Origin: Streptomyces sp. YPW6
Lineage (GTDB): Bacteria > Actinomycetota > Actinomycetes > Streptomycetales > Streptomycetaceae
Direction of reading: 5' to 3'
Length of the DNA stretch: 64,000 nucleotides
NCBI RefSeq assembly: GCF_018866325.1
Contig: NZ_CP076457.1
Location: forward strand, 4,127,001 to 4,191,000
This document shows positions 49,888 through 58,092 of this stretch, one piece after another. Numbering within the stretch: position 1 is the stretch's first letter; every line of letters starts with the position of its first letter. The position numbers were made by a program, and so were the translations under genes. The notes under the pieces are model-generated. The model was not told the DNA's origin, searched no databases, and saw only the letters and a program-made list of their open reading frames with translations.

Positions 49888-49920
49888 AAGCCCGGGCCGG
49901 ATCTTCTCCGGTCCGGGCTT
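49888..49920 (+). terminator. Hairpin terminator after tRNA-Thr
   Basis: AAGCCCGG-g-CCGG (49888-49900) pairs with CCGG-t-CCGGGCTT (49908-49920), loop ATCTTCT, ending in a short T-rich tail. Confidence 0.8.
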
Positions 49921-50003
49921 CTGTCGTCGGTCTGCGGGGGCGGCGCGGCGGTGTCTGCGGCAGAGGGGTGGGGGCGGGCTCTGCCGGGTGCGTGGCGCGA
50001 TGC

Positions 50004-50324
50004 TCAGCCGCGGATCGGGGCGCCGATGGTCAGTTCCACCTCGTCCCCTTTCGGCGCGATGCCCTTGACGGCCCAGGTGCGGTCGGCGATGGGGGTGCCG
50101 GCCGCGGTGGTGTGTGCGGCGACCGCGAGGGCCGGGCCGGCCGTGGGCTCGGTGCGGAACTCGGCCGGGGTGGCGGTTCCGTCGGACAGCCACAGGTGGA
50201 TGTCGGCCGGCTCGGGGGCCGACGCGAAGGCCCTCGCGTCGGGCAGGCCCTGGATGCGGCAGCGCGCGCCCGGGAACAGGTGGGTGTGGCCGACGAGGGC
50301 GGCGTAGGCGTTCGGTTCGGTCAT
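50004..50324 (-). CDS. Conserved small protein of unknown function
   Basis: 106 residues starting MTEPNAYAALVGHTHLFPGA. Beta-rich (CRIQGLPDARAF; IHLWLSDGTATPAEFRTE; EVELTIGAPIRG), no signal peptide or membrane helix. It sits alone, divergent from the first STAS gene. I do not recognise it. GGGAG upstream is a possible ribosome site. Confidence 0.6.
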   Translation of the reverse strand: MTEPNAYAALVGHTHLFPGARCRIQGLPDARAFASAPEPADIHLWLSDGTATPAEFRTEPTAGPALAVAAHTTAAGTPIADRTWAVKGIAPKGDEVELTIGAPIRG

Positions 50325-50456
50325 TCCGGGCTCCCGGGGCCGGGGTGAGCGGGCTTTCAGTGTCGGCGGAGCGGCGGCTGCGGGGGCGGCGGCGCTCCGT
50401 GGCGTCCTGCCGGTGGGGGTGGGCGGGGGCCGTTCGGGGGCTGACAGAATGCGGGC

Positions 50457-50792
50457 ATGGTTTCGCCGTTGGAGCTCGACACCCGAGTCGCCCCCGGGTG
50501 CACCACCCTGACCATCGCGGGCGAGTGCGACCAGGACGATGCCGAGGTGCTGGAGCAGGCGCTCGCGCAGCTCGTGGCGGACGCGCCGCCGACCCTGGTC
50601 GTCGACGTGTCGCGCCTCGTCTTCGGCGATTCGGTCCTGCTGCACTTCCTGCTGTCCGTGCAGCGGGCGCAGACCGCTGCCGGAGGGCGGCTGGAGGTCC
50701 GGGGGCCGCTCGCCCCCACCGTGGAGCGTCTGCTGCGGGAGACGGGCACCTGGCCGGCCTTCACCATCACCGGTGCCGGGGACGCCCCGTGA
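50457..50792 (+). CDS. STAS-domain anti-anti-sigma factor (first)
   Basis: 111 residues, one STAS domain. The phosphorylatable Ser is likely Ser59 in VFGDSVLLHFLL. Such proteins, when dephosphorylated, bind an RsbW/SpoIIAB-type kinase and free a sigma factor. It is followed by an RsbW-like ATPase and then another STAS protein, and a SpoIIE phosphatase lies on the opposite strand. A partner-switching set is inferred. Confidence 0.88.
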   Translation: MVSPLELDTRVAPGCTTLTIAGECDQDDAEVLEQALAQLVADAPPTLVVDVSRLVFGDSVLLHFLLSVQRAQTAAGGRLEVRGPLAPTVERLLRETGTWPAFTITGAGDAP

Positions 50793-50960
50793 AGCGGTGA
50801 CGCCGTGCGGCGTTGGGACGGGATCGCGCCCAGGCCGTCGCCGCGGGGGCGGGGTCCGGGCGGCGCGATAGGTATTTTGAGGCGCGGAGCGGGTACCGGG
50901 GAGGGCCGGACCCCGTTGACCGGGTGAGCACGATTCTGTACGGAAAGGGTGAGGTGGCCG

Positions 50961-51416
50961 ATGTCCGAGCTGACGGACGAGGGCTCCCGCCTTCCGGACT
51001 CTGATCCCGAGGCCGCTGGCGTACGGAGCCCGGGGCCGGAGGGGGATCGCGTACGGATCACCGGCCCGCTGAAGGCCCGCGGGGCGCGCGCGGAGGTGAG
51101 CCGGCTGCTGGCCGGTGCGGCCGGTGAGAGGTGTCTCAACGACGCGCTGCTGGTCGTCTCGGAACTGATCTCCAACGCCGACCGGCACGGGGGCGGGCTG
51201 CGGGAGTTCGCCGCGGGCGTCGAGGACGGGCACCTGTGGCTGGAGGTGGCCGATCACAGTGACGTGCTGCCGGAGAGTGCCGCCCACGATCCCCTGGTCC
51301 CGGGGGGCTTCGGCTGGTCGCTGGTGCGGCGGTTGTCCGCCGACGCGCGGATCAGGCCCCGGACGAATCAGGATGAGCCGGGCAAGACGATCGTGGTTTC
51401 CCTGCGTCTGGAGTGA
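50961..51416 (+). CDS. RsbW-like ATP-binding anti-sigma/kinase protein
   Basis: 151 residues. The HATPase_c_2 fold has the N box VVSELISNADRHGGG (about residue 65) and the glycine-rich ATP lid GGFGWSLVRRLS (about 118). Streptomyces encodes many such stand-alone ATPases that phosphorylate STAS proteins or bind sigma factors. The sigma target is not in the window. GGGTGAGG is the ribosome site. It lies between two STAS genes. Confidence 0.85.
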   Translation: MSELTDEGSRLPDSDPEAAGVRSPGPEGDRVRITGPLKARGARAEVSRLLAGAAGERCLNDALLVVSELISNADRHGGGLREFAAGVEDGHLWLEVADHSDVLPESAAHDPLVPGGFGWSLVRRLSADARIRPRTNQDEPGKTIVVSLRLE

Positions 51417-51503
51417 GGCGCGGGCGGGCGGCGGTGTCGGAGCGCGTGCGTGATCGTTCAGCCGGGGGGTACACGCCCGTCACCCCGATACCGAGGAAGA
51501 TCG

Positions 51504-51899
51504 ATGAGCAGCAGCACAGCGGCCGACGAGCAGGGCGGCCCGGGGGCCGTGTGGTACCGGCGGGCCGTCTCTCCGGACGGTGGTGAGCTGGCGGTCTCGC
51601 TGGCGCTGTCCGGTGGCCGGGCGTCGGTCACGGCCGTGGGCGGCATGGAGTGGCGGTGCACCTGGCCGCTGGAGAAGGCGTTGGACCACACCTGTCTGGC
51701 GGCCACGTCGGAGACCCGGCTCGACCTGTCCGGTCTGGAGTTCGCCGACTCCTCCCTGCTCCACCTGCTGCTGGACGCCCAGCGGGTCCACCGGGCCAGG
51801 GACGCCCGTCTGGTCCTGGCCGGGGCTCTGCAGCCGGTGGTGGAGCGGCTGTTCGCGGTGACCGGCACGACCGCGTTCTTCGTGCGCATCCCGGTGTAG
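51504..51899 (+). CDS. STAS-domain anti-anti-sigma factor (second)
   Basis: 131 residues. An N-terminal extension of about 35 residues (YRRAVSPDGGELAVSLAL) precedes the STAS core with LDLSGLEFADSSLLHLLLDA, whose first Ser after Asp is the likely phosphosite. It is closer to the first STAS protein than to the third. It converges with the PP2C-B12-STAS operon with 25 bases between stops. Confidence 0.85.
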   Translation: MSSSTAADEQGGPGAVWYRRAVSPDGGELAVSLALSGGRASVTAVGGMEWRCTWPLEKALDHTCLAATSETRLDLSGLEFADSSLLHLLLDAQRVHRARDARLVLAGALQPVVERLFAVTGTTAFFVRIPV

Positions 51900-51924
51900 C
51901 GGGGTGCCGGGCAGCGGACGGGGG

Positions 51925-52344
51925 TCAGGCGTCGCCGTCGAGCTGGGGCGAAGGCCGTCCGTGGCCGCCGGGTTCGATGGTCGTGCCGCCCGCCGCGGTG
52001 CCGGGGGCGAGGTGTGCCAGGGTGCCGGTGAGGCGCAGGATCCGGTCGACCGTGGGGTGCAGGGGGCCCAGGCGCAGGGTGACGCGGGCGGCCGTGCAGC
52101 GGCGGTGGAGCATCAGGAGGGCGGCCAGGCCCATGGAGTCGAGCCCGTCGACCCCGGAGCAGTCCAGGTGCAGCGAGTCCGGGGCGGGGATCTGGTCGAG
52201 GCAGCGGGTGGCGAGGACCAGGAAGTCGTCGCAGGTGTCGTAGTCCAGGTACCCCTCCGCGCGCACCCGGACGGTCCCGGTGCTCCGGGTGGGGACGGGC
52301 GTCAGGGTGAAGGGGGACGGGGCGGACCCGTAGGGCGGCATCAT
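51925..52344 (-). CDS. STAS-domain protein coupled to the B12-binding protein (third)
   Basis: 139 residues from ATG 52344, overlapping the B12 gene stop (ATGATG). It has an N-terminal strand region (TGTVRVRAEGYLDYDTCDDF), then a classical STAS phosphosite LDCSGVDGLDSMGLAALL with the Asp-Ser-Met-Gly motif, which suits dephosphorylation by the operon's own SpoIIE phosphatase. A low-complexity Gly/Pro tail ends the chain. Its coupling to the sensor gene suggests it is the output of the three-gene module. Confidence 0.87.
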   Translation of the reverse strand: MMPPYGSAPSPFTLTPVPTRSTGTVRVRAEGYLDYDTCDDFLVLATRCLDQIPAPDSLHLDCSGVDGLDSMGLAALLMLHRRCTAARVTLRLGPLHPTVDRILRLTGTLAHLAPGTAAGGTTIEPGGHGRPSPQLDGDA

Positions 52345-53426
52345 GCGGGGTTCCTGGTGTCGGTGACGTGGACGGCGCCCGCACCGGTCAGGTGGTCCGT
52401 CGCCCGGTCGATCATGTGGGTGGTGCGGGGGAAGTCCTTGAGCTCGGCGCGCAGGAGCGCCAGCGCCGGGAGGAGCGAGTGGGTGGGGACGCCGCGCGCC
52501 TCCAGGATGCGTGCCGTCCAGGTCAGGAATCCGGTGAACAGGTCGGCCCGGTCGAGGTAGAGGGCCGTGGCCAGGAACTCCACGATGTGGGCGATGTCCT
52601 CGCCGGTGCGGTCGCGTTGGGCGCGGTCGTAGTCGCGCATCGGAGGAAACCGTTCCGCCAGGCCTGCCATGACCGTGCGCACGAGTGCCGGGCGGGTGCG
52701 GGAGACCAGGGTGTACTCCTGGTCCGACAGGTGGGGCAGGTCGTCGACGGGCTGGTGTGGCGCCGAGGGCCGGGGGAGCGGGCTCTGGTGCAGGCGGGCG
52801 GCCGCCGTCCGGGCGTCGGGGGCCCACAGGTCCGCGCCGAGCAGGGAGGCGTACTGTCCGCGGTCCCCGAAGGCGGCTCCGCCGACCAGGACGGGGGTTC
52901 CGGTGGCCTGCACGGCGGTGACGGCGGCGTGCGCGGTCGGCAGGTGGGTCGCGATGGAGCCGGAGAGGGCCACCGCCTCCGGGCCGGTGCGGTGGATGTG
53001 GGAGATGAGGTGGTGGGTGGGCACCTGGGCGCCGAGGTAGTCCACGTGCCAGCCGCGCAGCCGGAACACCTCCGCCACCAGGCGGGCGGGCAGAGCGTGC
53101 CACTCGCCGTCCACGCAGGCCACGGCCAGGCGTCTGGGCTGCTCCCCGGGCTCGGTGCGGGTGCGGTGCGACAGGGCGGCGATGGCGCGGTCGTTGATCG
53201 CCGTGGCCGCGTGTTCCTGGGCCACGGTGAAGCGGTTGGCGGCCCACTCCTCGCCGACCCTGCCCTGGACCGGGGCGATCAGGTCGAGCAGGATGCTCTC
53301 CGGCTCCCAGCCCGCGTCCAGGGCGCGCAGGACGAGGTCGGTGGCGGCAGACTCGTCGCCTTCCGTGACGGACTGCCACAGCTGTTCGATCCAGTGGGCG
53401 GGGGTGGCCGGGAGCGTGGTCGTCAT
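52341..53426 (-). CDS. Cobalamin-binding (CarH-like) sensor protein
   Basis: 361 residues. A four-helix B12-binding-2-like bundle (about 10-92) contains W61 and E71-H72, an exact Wx9EH signature of adenosylcobalamin photoreceptors. A Rossmann B12-binding domain follows (about 100-215) with the ligand motif GEWHALP (His110, as in ExHxxG but with Pro for Gly), LSGS and VGGAAFG. The helical C-terminal region (about 233-345: LATALYLDRADLFTGFLTWT, ILEARGVPTHSLLPALALL) is an extra domain not in CarH and resembles the N-terminal domains of RsbR-type stressosome proteins. There is no MerR DNA-binding domain. ATG overlaps the phosphatase stop (ATGA). Confidence 0.88.
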   Translation of the reverse strand: MTTTLPATPAHWIEQLWQSVTEGDESAATDLVLRALDAGWEPESILLDLIAPVQGRVGEEWAANRFTVAQEHAATAINDRAIAALSHRTRTEPGEQPRRLAVACVDGEWHALPARLVAEVFRLRGWHVDYLGAQVPTHHLISHIHRTGPEAVALSGSIATHLPTAHAAVTAVQATGTPVLVGGAAFGDRGQYASLLGADLWAPDARTAAARLHQSPLPRPSAPHQPVDDLPHLSDQEYTLVSRTRPALVRTVMAGLAERFPPMRDYDRAQRDRTGEDIAHIVEFLATALYLDRADLFTGFLTWTARILEARGVPTHSLLPALALLRAELKDFPRTTHMIDRATDHLTGAGAVHVTDTRNPA

Positions 53427-55075
53427 GCGGTGAACCTGCCCCGGGTGTGGCCGTCCACCGCACTGAGGTGGTGCGAGCGGGGCGCCGCGATGGCCATGAC
53501 GGCCATGTCGTCGTGCGCGCGGTCGCCGGTCCACTGGGCGGCGAGCATCTGTACGTGTTCGACGACGGCCTCCGCGGGCATGCCCGCGCAGTGGGTGAGG
53601 GCCTCGGTCAGCCGGGCCTCGCCGAACATCTCGTCGCCGAGCGGTCCGCCCCTGGCCTCGGTGATGCCGTCCGTGTAGAGCAGGCAGAACTCGCCCGGCG
53701 CGAGAGCCGTGCGGACGGTGGTCGCGGTGGCGTTCGGCAGGACGCCGACCACCGTTCCCTGGGAGGCGACCGGTTCCACGGTGCCGTCGGTGCGCACGAC
53801 GAGCGGTGCGGGGTGCCCGGCGCTGGTCACCGCCAGCTGTACGGATCCGGCCTCGCGGAGTGTGGAGACCAGGACGAGCGAGGCGAAGCGGGTGTGGTGC
53901 GAGCTGAGCAGCGCCCCGTTCAGCAGGTCGAGCATCCGCTGGTGGTCGTCGGCCAGGGGCAGCAGGGCGTGCAGCGTGTTGCGGATCTTCCCGGTCAGCA
54001 CGGCGGCTTCCAGCCCCTTGCCGCAGACGTCGCCCAGCACCGCGAGGGAGGCCTCCGCCTCGCCGGCGGCCGGGTGCACGTCGTAGAAGTCCCCGCCGAC
54101 GCGCTCGTTGTTCTTCGACGGCCGGTAGCCGCCGGCGAACTCCACTCCGGCCACCCGGCGCAGTACCGGCGGCATCAGGTCCTGCATCAGGGTGTGGGCC
54201 AGTGAGGACTGCTCCGCGTAGAGACGGGCGGCCGACATCGCGGCACCGGCGCGGGCGGCGAAGATACGGGCGAAGACCTCCTCGTCGCGGCTGAAGGCGC
54301 CCGAGGCGTCCCGGCGCAGCAGGACGAGCGCCCCGGCGGGCACGCCGTGGCCGGGCAGGGGGGTGACGACGATCGAGCCGACCGGGCCGAATCCCTCGGG
54401 CTCCAGCCAGGCGGGTGCGGAGGCGGGGTCGATCCAGCGGGACGGCACCGGGGGGAAGCCCTGGAGCGCCTCGGCGAGCCCGGGTACCTCGTCCGGGTCC
54501 TCCAGACGTATCCCGGCGTGGGGCTGACCGTCGCGCAGGCAGGTCACCACCGGGTACCTCTTGCCGGTACGCGGTGTGATGACGAGGGCCGCGTCGGCGA
54601 GGTGCTGTGCCGCCAGCTGCGCGGTGACGTCCATGCACCGGTCGAGGTTCAGCGACGACAGCAGCGCGTTGGACGCCTCGCCCAGGAACGCGCTGCGCTG
54701 CTGCTCCGTCCGCAGCGCCCGGCGGGCCAGGCGGTGGTCGGTGTCGTCGACCAGCCACCAGACGACCGCGCCGTCGGTGTGGTCGCTCGGGTGCGCCTCG
54801 AAGTCGCGGTCACCGATGGTGCCGCTCGGGGGTGTCTCGTCGACGGACGGTCCTGCGGTGCGCCGGCGGTGTCCCTCGTTCAGCCAGTCGATCCCGGTCT
54901 CGGACAGGGGGCGGCCCCGGCGCAGCCGAGGTATCAGGACCCGGGCGGCGTCGTTGAAGAGGCTGACCGTGCCCCGGCGGTCCACCACCAGCGCGGGATA
55001 CGGAGCCGTATTCCACGCCGAGGCTTCGGGGGGCCCGGCCGTGCGTGCGCTGGGAACCTGCGGAATTGACGTCAC
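53423..55075 (-). CDS. PAS-GAF-SpoIIE phosphatase of the B12 operon
   Basis: 550 residues. A PAS-like region (about 20-110, YPALVVDRRGTVSLFND) is followed by a GAF domain (about 135-290) and a PP2C_SpoIIE catalytic domain (about 325-540) with GGDFYD, GDVCGKGLEAAVL, LLYTDGITEA and HDDMAVMAI. It should dephosphorylate a STAS protein, releasing it to bind an anti-sigma ATPase. It is the first gene of an operon in which every junction is an ATGA overlap: phosphatase, B12 sensor, STAS. The B12 sensor probably acts on its activity. GTG 55075 begins MTSIPQVPS. Confidence 0.9.
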   Translation of the reverse strand: MTSIPQVPSARTAGPPEASAWNTAPYPALVVDRRGTVSLFNDAARVLIPRLRRGRPLSETGIDWLNEGHRRRTAGPSVDETPPSGTIGDRDFEAHPSDHTDGAVVWWLVDDTDHRLARRALRTEQQRSAFLGEASNALLSSLNLDRCMDVTAQLAAQHLADAALVITPRTGKRYPVVTCLRDGQPHAGIRLEDPDEVPGLAEALQGFPPVPSRWIDPASAPAWLEPEGFGPVGSIVVTPLPGHGVPAGALVLLRRDASGAFSRDEEVFARIFAARAGAAMSAARLYAEQSSLAHTLMQDLMPPVLRRVAGVEFAGGYRPSKNNERVGGDFYDVHPAAGEAEASLAVLGDVCGKGLEAAVLTGKIRNTLHALLPLADDHQRMLDLLNGALLSSHHTRFASLVLVSTLREAGSVQLAVTSAGHPAPLVVRTDGTVEPVASQGTVVGVLPNATATTVRTALAPGEFCLLYTDGITEARGGPLGDEMFGEARLTEALTHCAGMPAEAVVEHVQMLAAQWTGDRAHDDMAVMAIAAPRSHHLSAVDGHTRGRFTA

Positions 55076-55414
55076 ATCGGGGAGAGCCCGCTGGGCGAAC
55101 TCCTCACCTCATTCGGTCGGAAACGTTGCCGTCCGGCAACCATCCACCCTCCTGGACTCCGTTGGCAAACCTTCCTGGTCGGTGGGGTGGGTGGGCGGGT
55201 GTCGGCTTCTCGCTCCGAGGGGCGCCCGGGGTGCGTCCGTTGTGCCCACGCGGAGTCATCTGGCTCCGAGGTGATGCCATCTTTGGCTCAGTCGGCGGCC
55301 CCGGTGGTGCCACCGCGTGTCGGTGGTAGGTGCGTTTTCCCAGGTCGTGGCGTTCTTCTCAAGGTGGCATCAGTTTGGCTCGACATGGTGCCAAGGGTGT
55401 GCCATGATGGCGTC
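55076..55414. promoter_or_regulatory. Divergent region between the phosphatase and the RHH regulator genes
   Basis: 339 bases with no gene. The right end has TCGACA (55380-55385) and CATGAT (55403-55408), 17 bases apart, with the -10 six bases before ATG 55415 (leaderless). The words TGCCA or TGGCA occur five times between about 55272 and 55404 (near 55272, 55311, 55364, 55390 and 55401), two inside the promoter spacer, and are candidate half-sites for the RHH protein. Confidence 0.6.
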
Positions 55415-55939
55415 ATGGATCTCACCCCCTACGTCGACAACCTCCGGCGGGAACTCGCCGCCGCCGCGGATGCCAGCGGTGACGAAGCCCGTGCCCTCGC
55501 CGAGCGGCTCAGCGTTCCCCTGGAGTCCGCCGCCCGGCTGACCCTGCTCAACGTGCTCTCCGCGGCCATGGGAGACGTCACCCGGGAGCTGGCTCCCGGC
55601 TCGGTCGACGTGCGGCTGCGCGGGACCGACCCCGAGTTCGTGGTGACGCCGCCGCCGGCGCCCGAGCCGGTGCGGGAGGCGTGGGAGCCGACCGCGGCGC
55701 CCGTCGTGGCCGCGCCGCCCGCCGCGGAGGCCGACGACGGTGCCATGGTCCGGATCAACCTCCGCCTCCCCGCGCACCTCAAGGGCCGGGCCGAGGGTGC
55801 GGCGGCGGCCGAGGGCCTGTCGGTCAACGCCTGGCTCGTACGGGCCGTGGCCGTCGCCCTCGACGGAGGGGGGAACGCGAGCGGACCGGGCCGGGGCAAG
55901 GAGCCGGGCGGCCGCGGCTTCACCGGCTGGGTCCGTTAG
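55415..55939 (+). CDS. Ribbon-helix-helix regulator (HicB/Arc-like)
   Basis: 174 residues. The N-terminal half is helical (YVDNLRRELAAAADASGDEA), then an acidic/Pro linker and a C-terminal RHH-type motif VRINLRLPAHLKGRAEGAAA (about 118-160) with the beta strand and two helices typical of Arc/MetJ/HicB DNA-binding domains. It leads an operon with DUF4097, ABC ATPase and permease genes. Likely an autoregulator rather than a toxin-antitoxin component, as no toxin is adjacent. A leaderless promoter precedes it. Confidence 0.8.
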   Translation: MDLTPYVDNLRRELAAAADASGDEARALAERLSVPLESAARLTLLNVLSAAMGDVTRELAPGSVDVRLRGTDPEFVVTPPPAPEPVREAWEPTAAPVVAAPPAAEADDGAMVRINLRLPAHLKGRAEGAAAAEGLSVNAWLVRAVAVALDGGGNASGPGRGKEPGGRGFTGWVR

Positions 55940-56106
55940 CGGCCGCCGGATCACGCTTCACTTCACCGGCGGATCGCCGATCCGCCGACGTAACCGATCG
56001 GCCGTCGCCGGCCACTGACGGCGCGCAACCGATCCATCTGCACCGGACGCCGGCCGCGTGTCACCGGCCGGTCGACAACCCACCGAGCCAAGAGGACGGG
56101 ACAGCC

Positions 56107-56997
56107 ATGCCTTCTTTCGATACCCCTGAGCCGATCTCCGCCGTCGTCGAGCTGGACGCCGGCACCGCCCGTATCACCGCCGGCAAGCGCACCGACACGG
56201 TCGTCGAGGTGCTGCCGGGCAACGGAGCCGACCAGGGCGACGTACGCGCCGTACGGGAGACCCAGGTCTCCTGCTCGGGCGGTCGCCTCACCGTCAGGAC
56301 CCCCAAGAAGCGGACCCTGTTCGGCAAGCCGGGCTCCGTCGTGGTGAGCATCGAACTGCCCGCCGGGTCCGATGTGCGGGGCACCTCCGCCCTGGGCGGC
56401 TTCTTCTGCGAAGGCCCCCTCGGCGAGGTGCGGCTGAAGACCTCGCTCGGTGACCTCCAGGTGGAGGAGGCGGCCCGCGCCGAGCTCACCACCGACCACG
56501 GCGACATCCGGCTGGCGCGTTCCACCGGGAACGCCGAGGCCGTCGGCTCGGGCCGGGTCGAGATCGGCTCGGTCGCCGGTGCGGCGGTCGTCAAGAACGG
56601 CAACGGCACCACCGAGATCGCCGAGGTCGACGGGGCGCTGAAGGTCAACGCGGCCAACGGCGACGTCTCCGTGGGCGTCGTGCGCGGCGACGTCGTCGCC
56701 AAGTCCGCCAACGGCCGGATCGAGATCGGCGTCGCCCACGCCGGGGTCGAGGCGGCCTCCTCCAACGGCCGCATCCGGGTCGGCGACGTGATCCGCGGGC
56801 GGATCGCTCTGCGGACGTCGGTCGGCGACCTCGAAGTGGGCATCCACGCGGGCACCGCGGCCTGGCTCGACCTGGACCCCAAGTTCGGCACCGTGCGCAA
56901 CTCGCTCGGCGCCGCCGCCGGCCCCGAGGACTCCGACGAGACCGTCGAGGTGCACGCCCGGACCGGGACCGGCGACATCGTCGTCCGGCGCGCCTGA
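56107..56997 (+). CDS. DUF4097 beta-helix-like protein
   Basis: 296 residues of repeated short beta strands (VKNGNGTTEIAEVDGALKVN, AKSANGRIEIGVAHAGVEAA, ASSNGRIRVGDVIRGRIALR), the DUF4097/LiaG fold. LiaG-like proteins take part in envelope or stress regulation in Firmicutes. Here it is cytoplasmic by sequence (no signal peptide). Found next to DrrAB-type exporters in many Streptomyces. The role in the module is unknown. Confidence 0.87.
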   Translation: MPSFDTPEPISAVVELDAGTARITAGKRTDTVVEVLPGNGADQGDVRAVRETQVSCSGGRLTVRTPKKRTLFGKPGSVVVSIELPAGSDVRGTSALGGFFCEGPLGEVRLKTSLGDLQVEEAARAELTTDHGDIRLARSTGNAEAVGSGRVEIGSVAGAAVVKNGNGTTEIAEVDGALKVNAANGDVSVGVVRGDVVAKSANGRIEIGVAHAGVEAASSNGRIRVGDVIRGRIALRTSVGDLEVGIHAGTAAWLDLDPKFGTVRNSLGAAAGPEDSDETVEVHARTGTGDIVVRRA

Positions 56998-57090
56998 CCC
57001 CGTCCCGGGGCCTTCGGGCCGGCACTCCGTCCCACCCCAGCCCGCCCCGCCCCGCTCCGCTCGACTCACCGCCTGCGAAAGGGAACCAGC

Positions 57091-58092
57091 ATGACTGTCA
57101 CCCGGGCCGATGCGCCGCGTGCCGCCCAGGCCGCGACGCAGGCGATCAGCGCCACCGGACTGCGCAAGTCCTACGGCGACAAGGTCGTCCTCGACGGCAT
57201 CGACCTGTCGGTGCCGCAGGGCACCGTGTTCTCCCTGCTCGGCCCGAACGGCGCGGGCAAGACCACCGCCGTGAAGATCCTCTCCACCCTCATCACCGCC
57301 GACGCCGGTGAGCTGCGCGTCGGCGGCCACGATCCGGCCGCCGATCCGCAGGCCGTACGTGCCGCGATCGGTGTCACGGGCCAGTTCTCGGCCGTCGACG
57401 GGCTGATCACCGGCGAGGAGAACATGCTGCTCATGGCCGACCTGCACCACCTCTCCCGGCGTGAGGGGCGGCGGGTGGCCGCCGAACTGCTGGAGCGTTT
57501 CGACCTGGTGGAGGCGGCGAAGAAGCCCGCCGCCGGCTACTCGGGCGGCATGAAGCGCCGGCTCGACATCGCCATGACGCTGGTCGGCTCCCCGCGGATC
57601 ATCTTCCTCGACGAGCCGACCACCGGCCTGGACCCCCGCTCCCGCCACACCATGTGGGGCGTCGTCCGCGAGCTGGTCGCCGACGGGGTGACCGTCTTCC
57701 TCACCACCCAGTACCTGGAGGAGGCCGACGAGCTGGCCGACCGTATCGCCGTCCTCAACGGCGGGAAGATCGCCGCCGAGGGCAGCGCCGAGGAGCTCAA
57801 GCGGATCGTCCCGGGCGGGCACGTCAAGCTCCGCTTCACCGACCCGGGCGCCTACCGGTCCGCCGCCTCCGCCCTGCGCGAGGCCGTCCGCGACGACGAA
57901 GCGCTGGCGCTGCGGATCCCCAGCGACGGCAGTCAGCGCGAACTGCGCTCCCTCCTCGACTGGCTGGACTCGGCCGGTGTCGAGGCCGACGAGCTGACCG
58001 TGCACACGCCCGACCTCGACGACGTGTTCTTCGCCCTCACCGCATCCGCCGCCCCCGCTCGGAACGACCAGACCGAGGAGAACGCCCGATGA
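57091..58092 (+). CDS. ABC exporter ATPase (DrrA family)
   Basis: 333 residues. Walker A GPNGAGKTTAV, signature YSGGMKRRLDIAM, Walker B IIFLDEPTTGLD, and the DrrA C terminus ending FFALTASA. It lacks the long repeat tail of its paralogue at 14308. It is the ATPase for the coupled permease and is cotranscribed with the RHH regulator and DUF4097. Its last codons overlap the permease ATG (ATGA). Confidence 0.93.
   Translation: MTVTRADAPRAAQAATQAISATGLRKSYGDKVVLDGIDLSVPQGTVFSLLGPNGAGKTTAVKILSTLITADAGELRVGGHDPAADPQAVRAAIGVTGQFSAVDGLITGEENMLLMADLHHLSRREGRRVAAELLERFDLVEAAKKPAAGYSGGMKRRLDIAMTLVGSPRIIFLDEPTTGLDPRSRHTMWGVVRELVADGVTVFLTTQYLEEADELADRIAVLNGGKIAAEGSAEELKRIVPGGHVKLRFTDPGAYRSAASALREAVRDDEALALRIPSDGSQRELRSLLDWLDSAGVEADELTVHTPDLDDVFFALTASAAPARNDQTEENAR

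Noticed and set aside
55415..55939. HicB antitoxin with an adjacent HicA toxin
   Set aside because: No small HicA-like gene adjoins it. The neighbours are DUF4097 and an ABC exporter.
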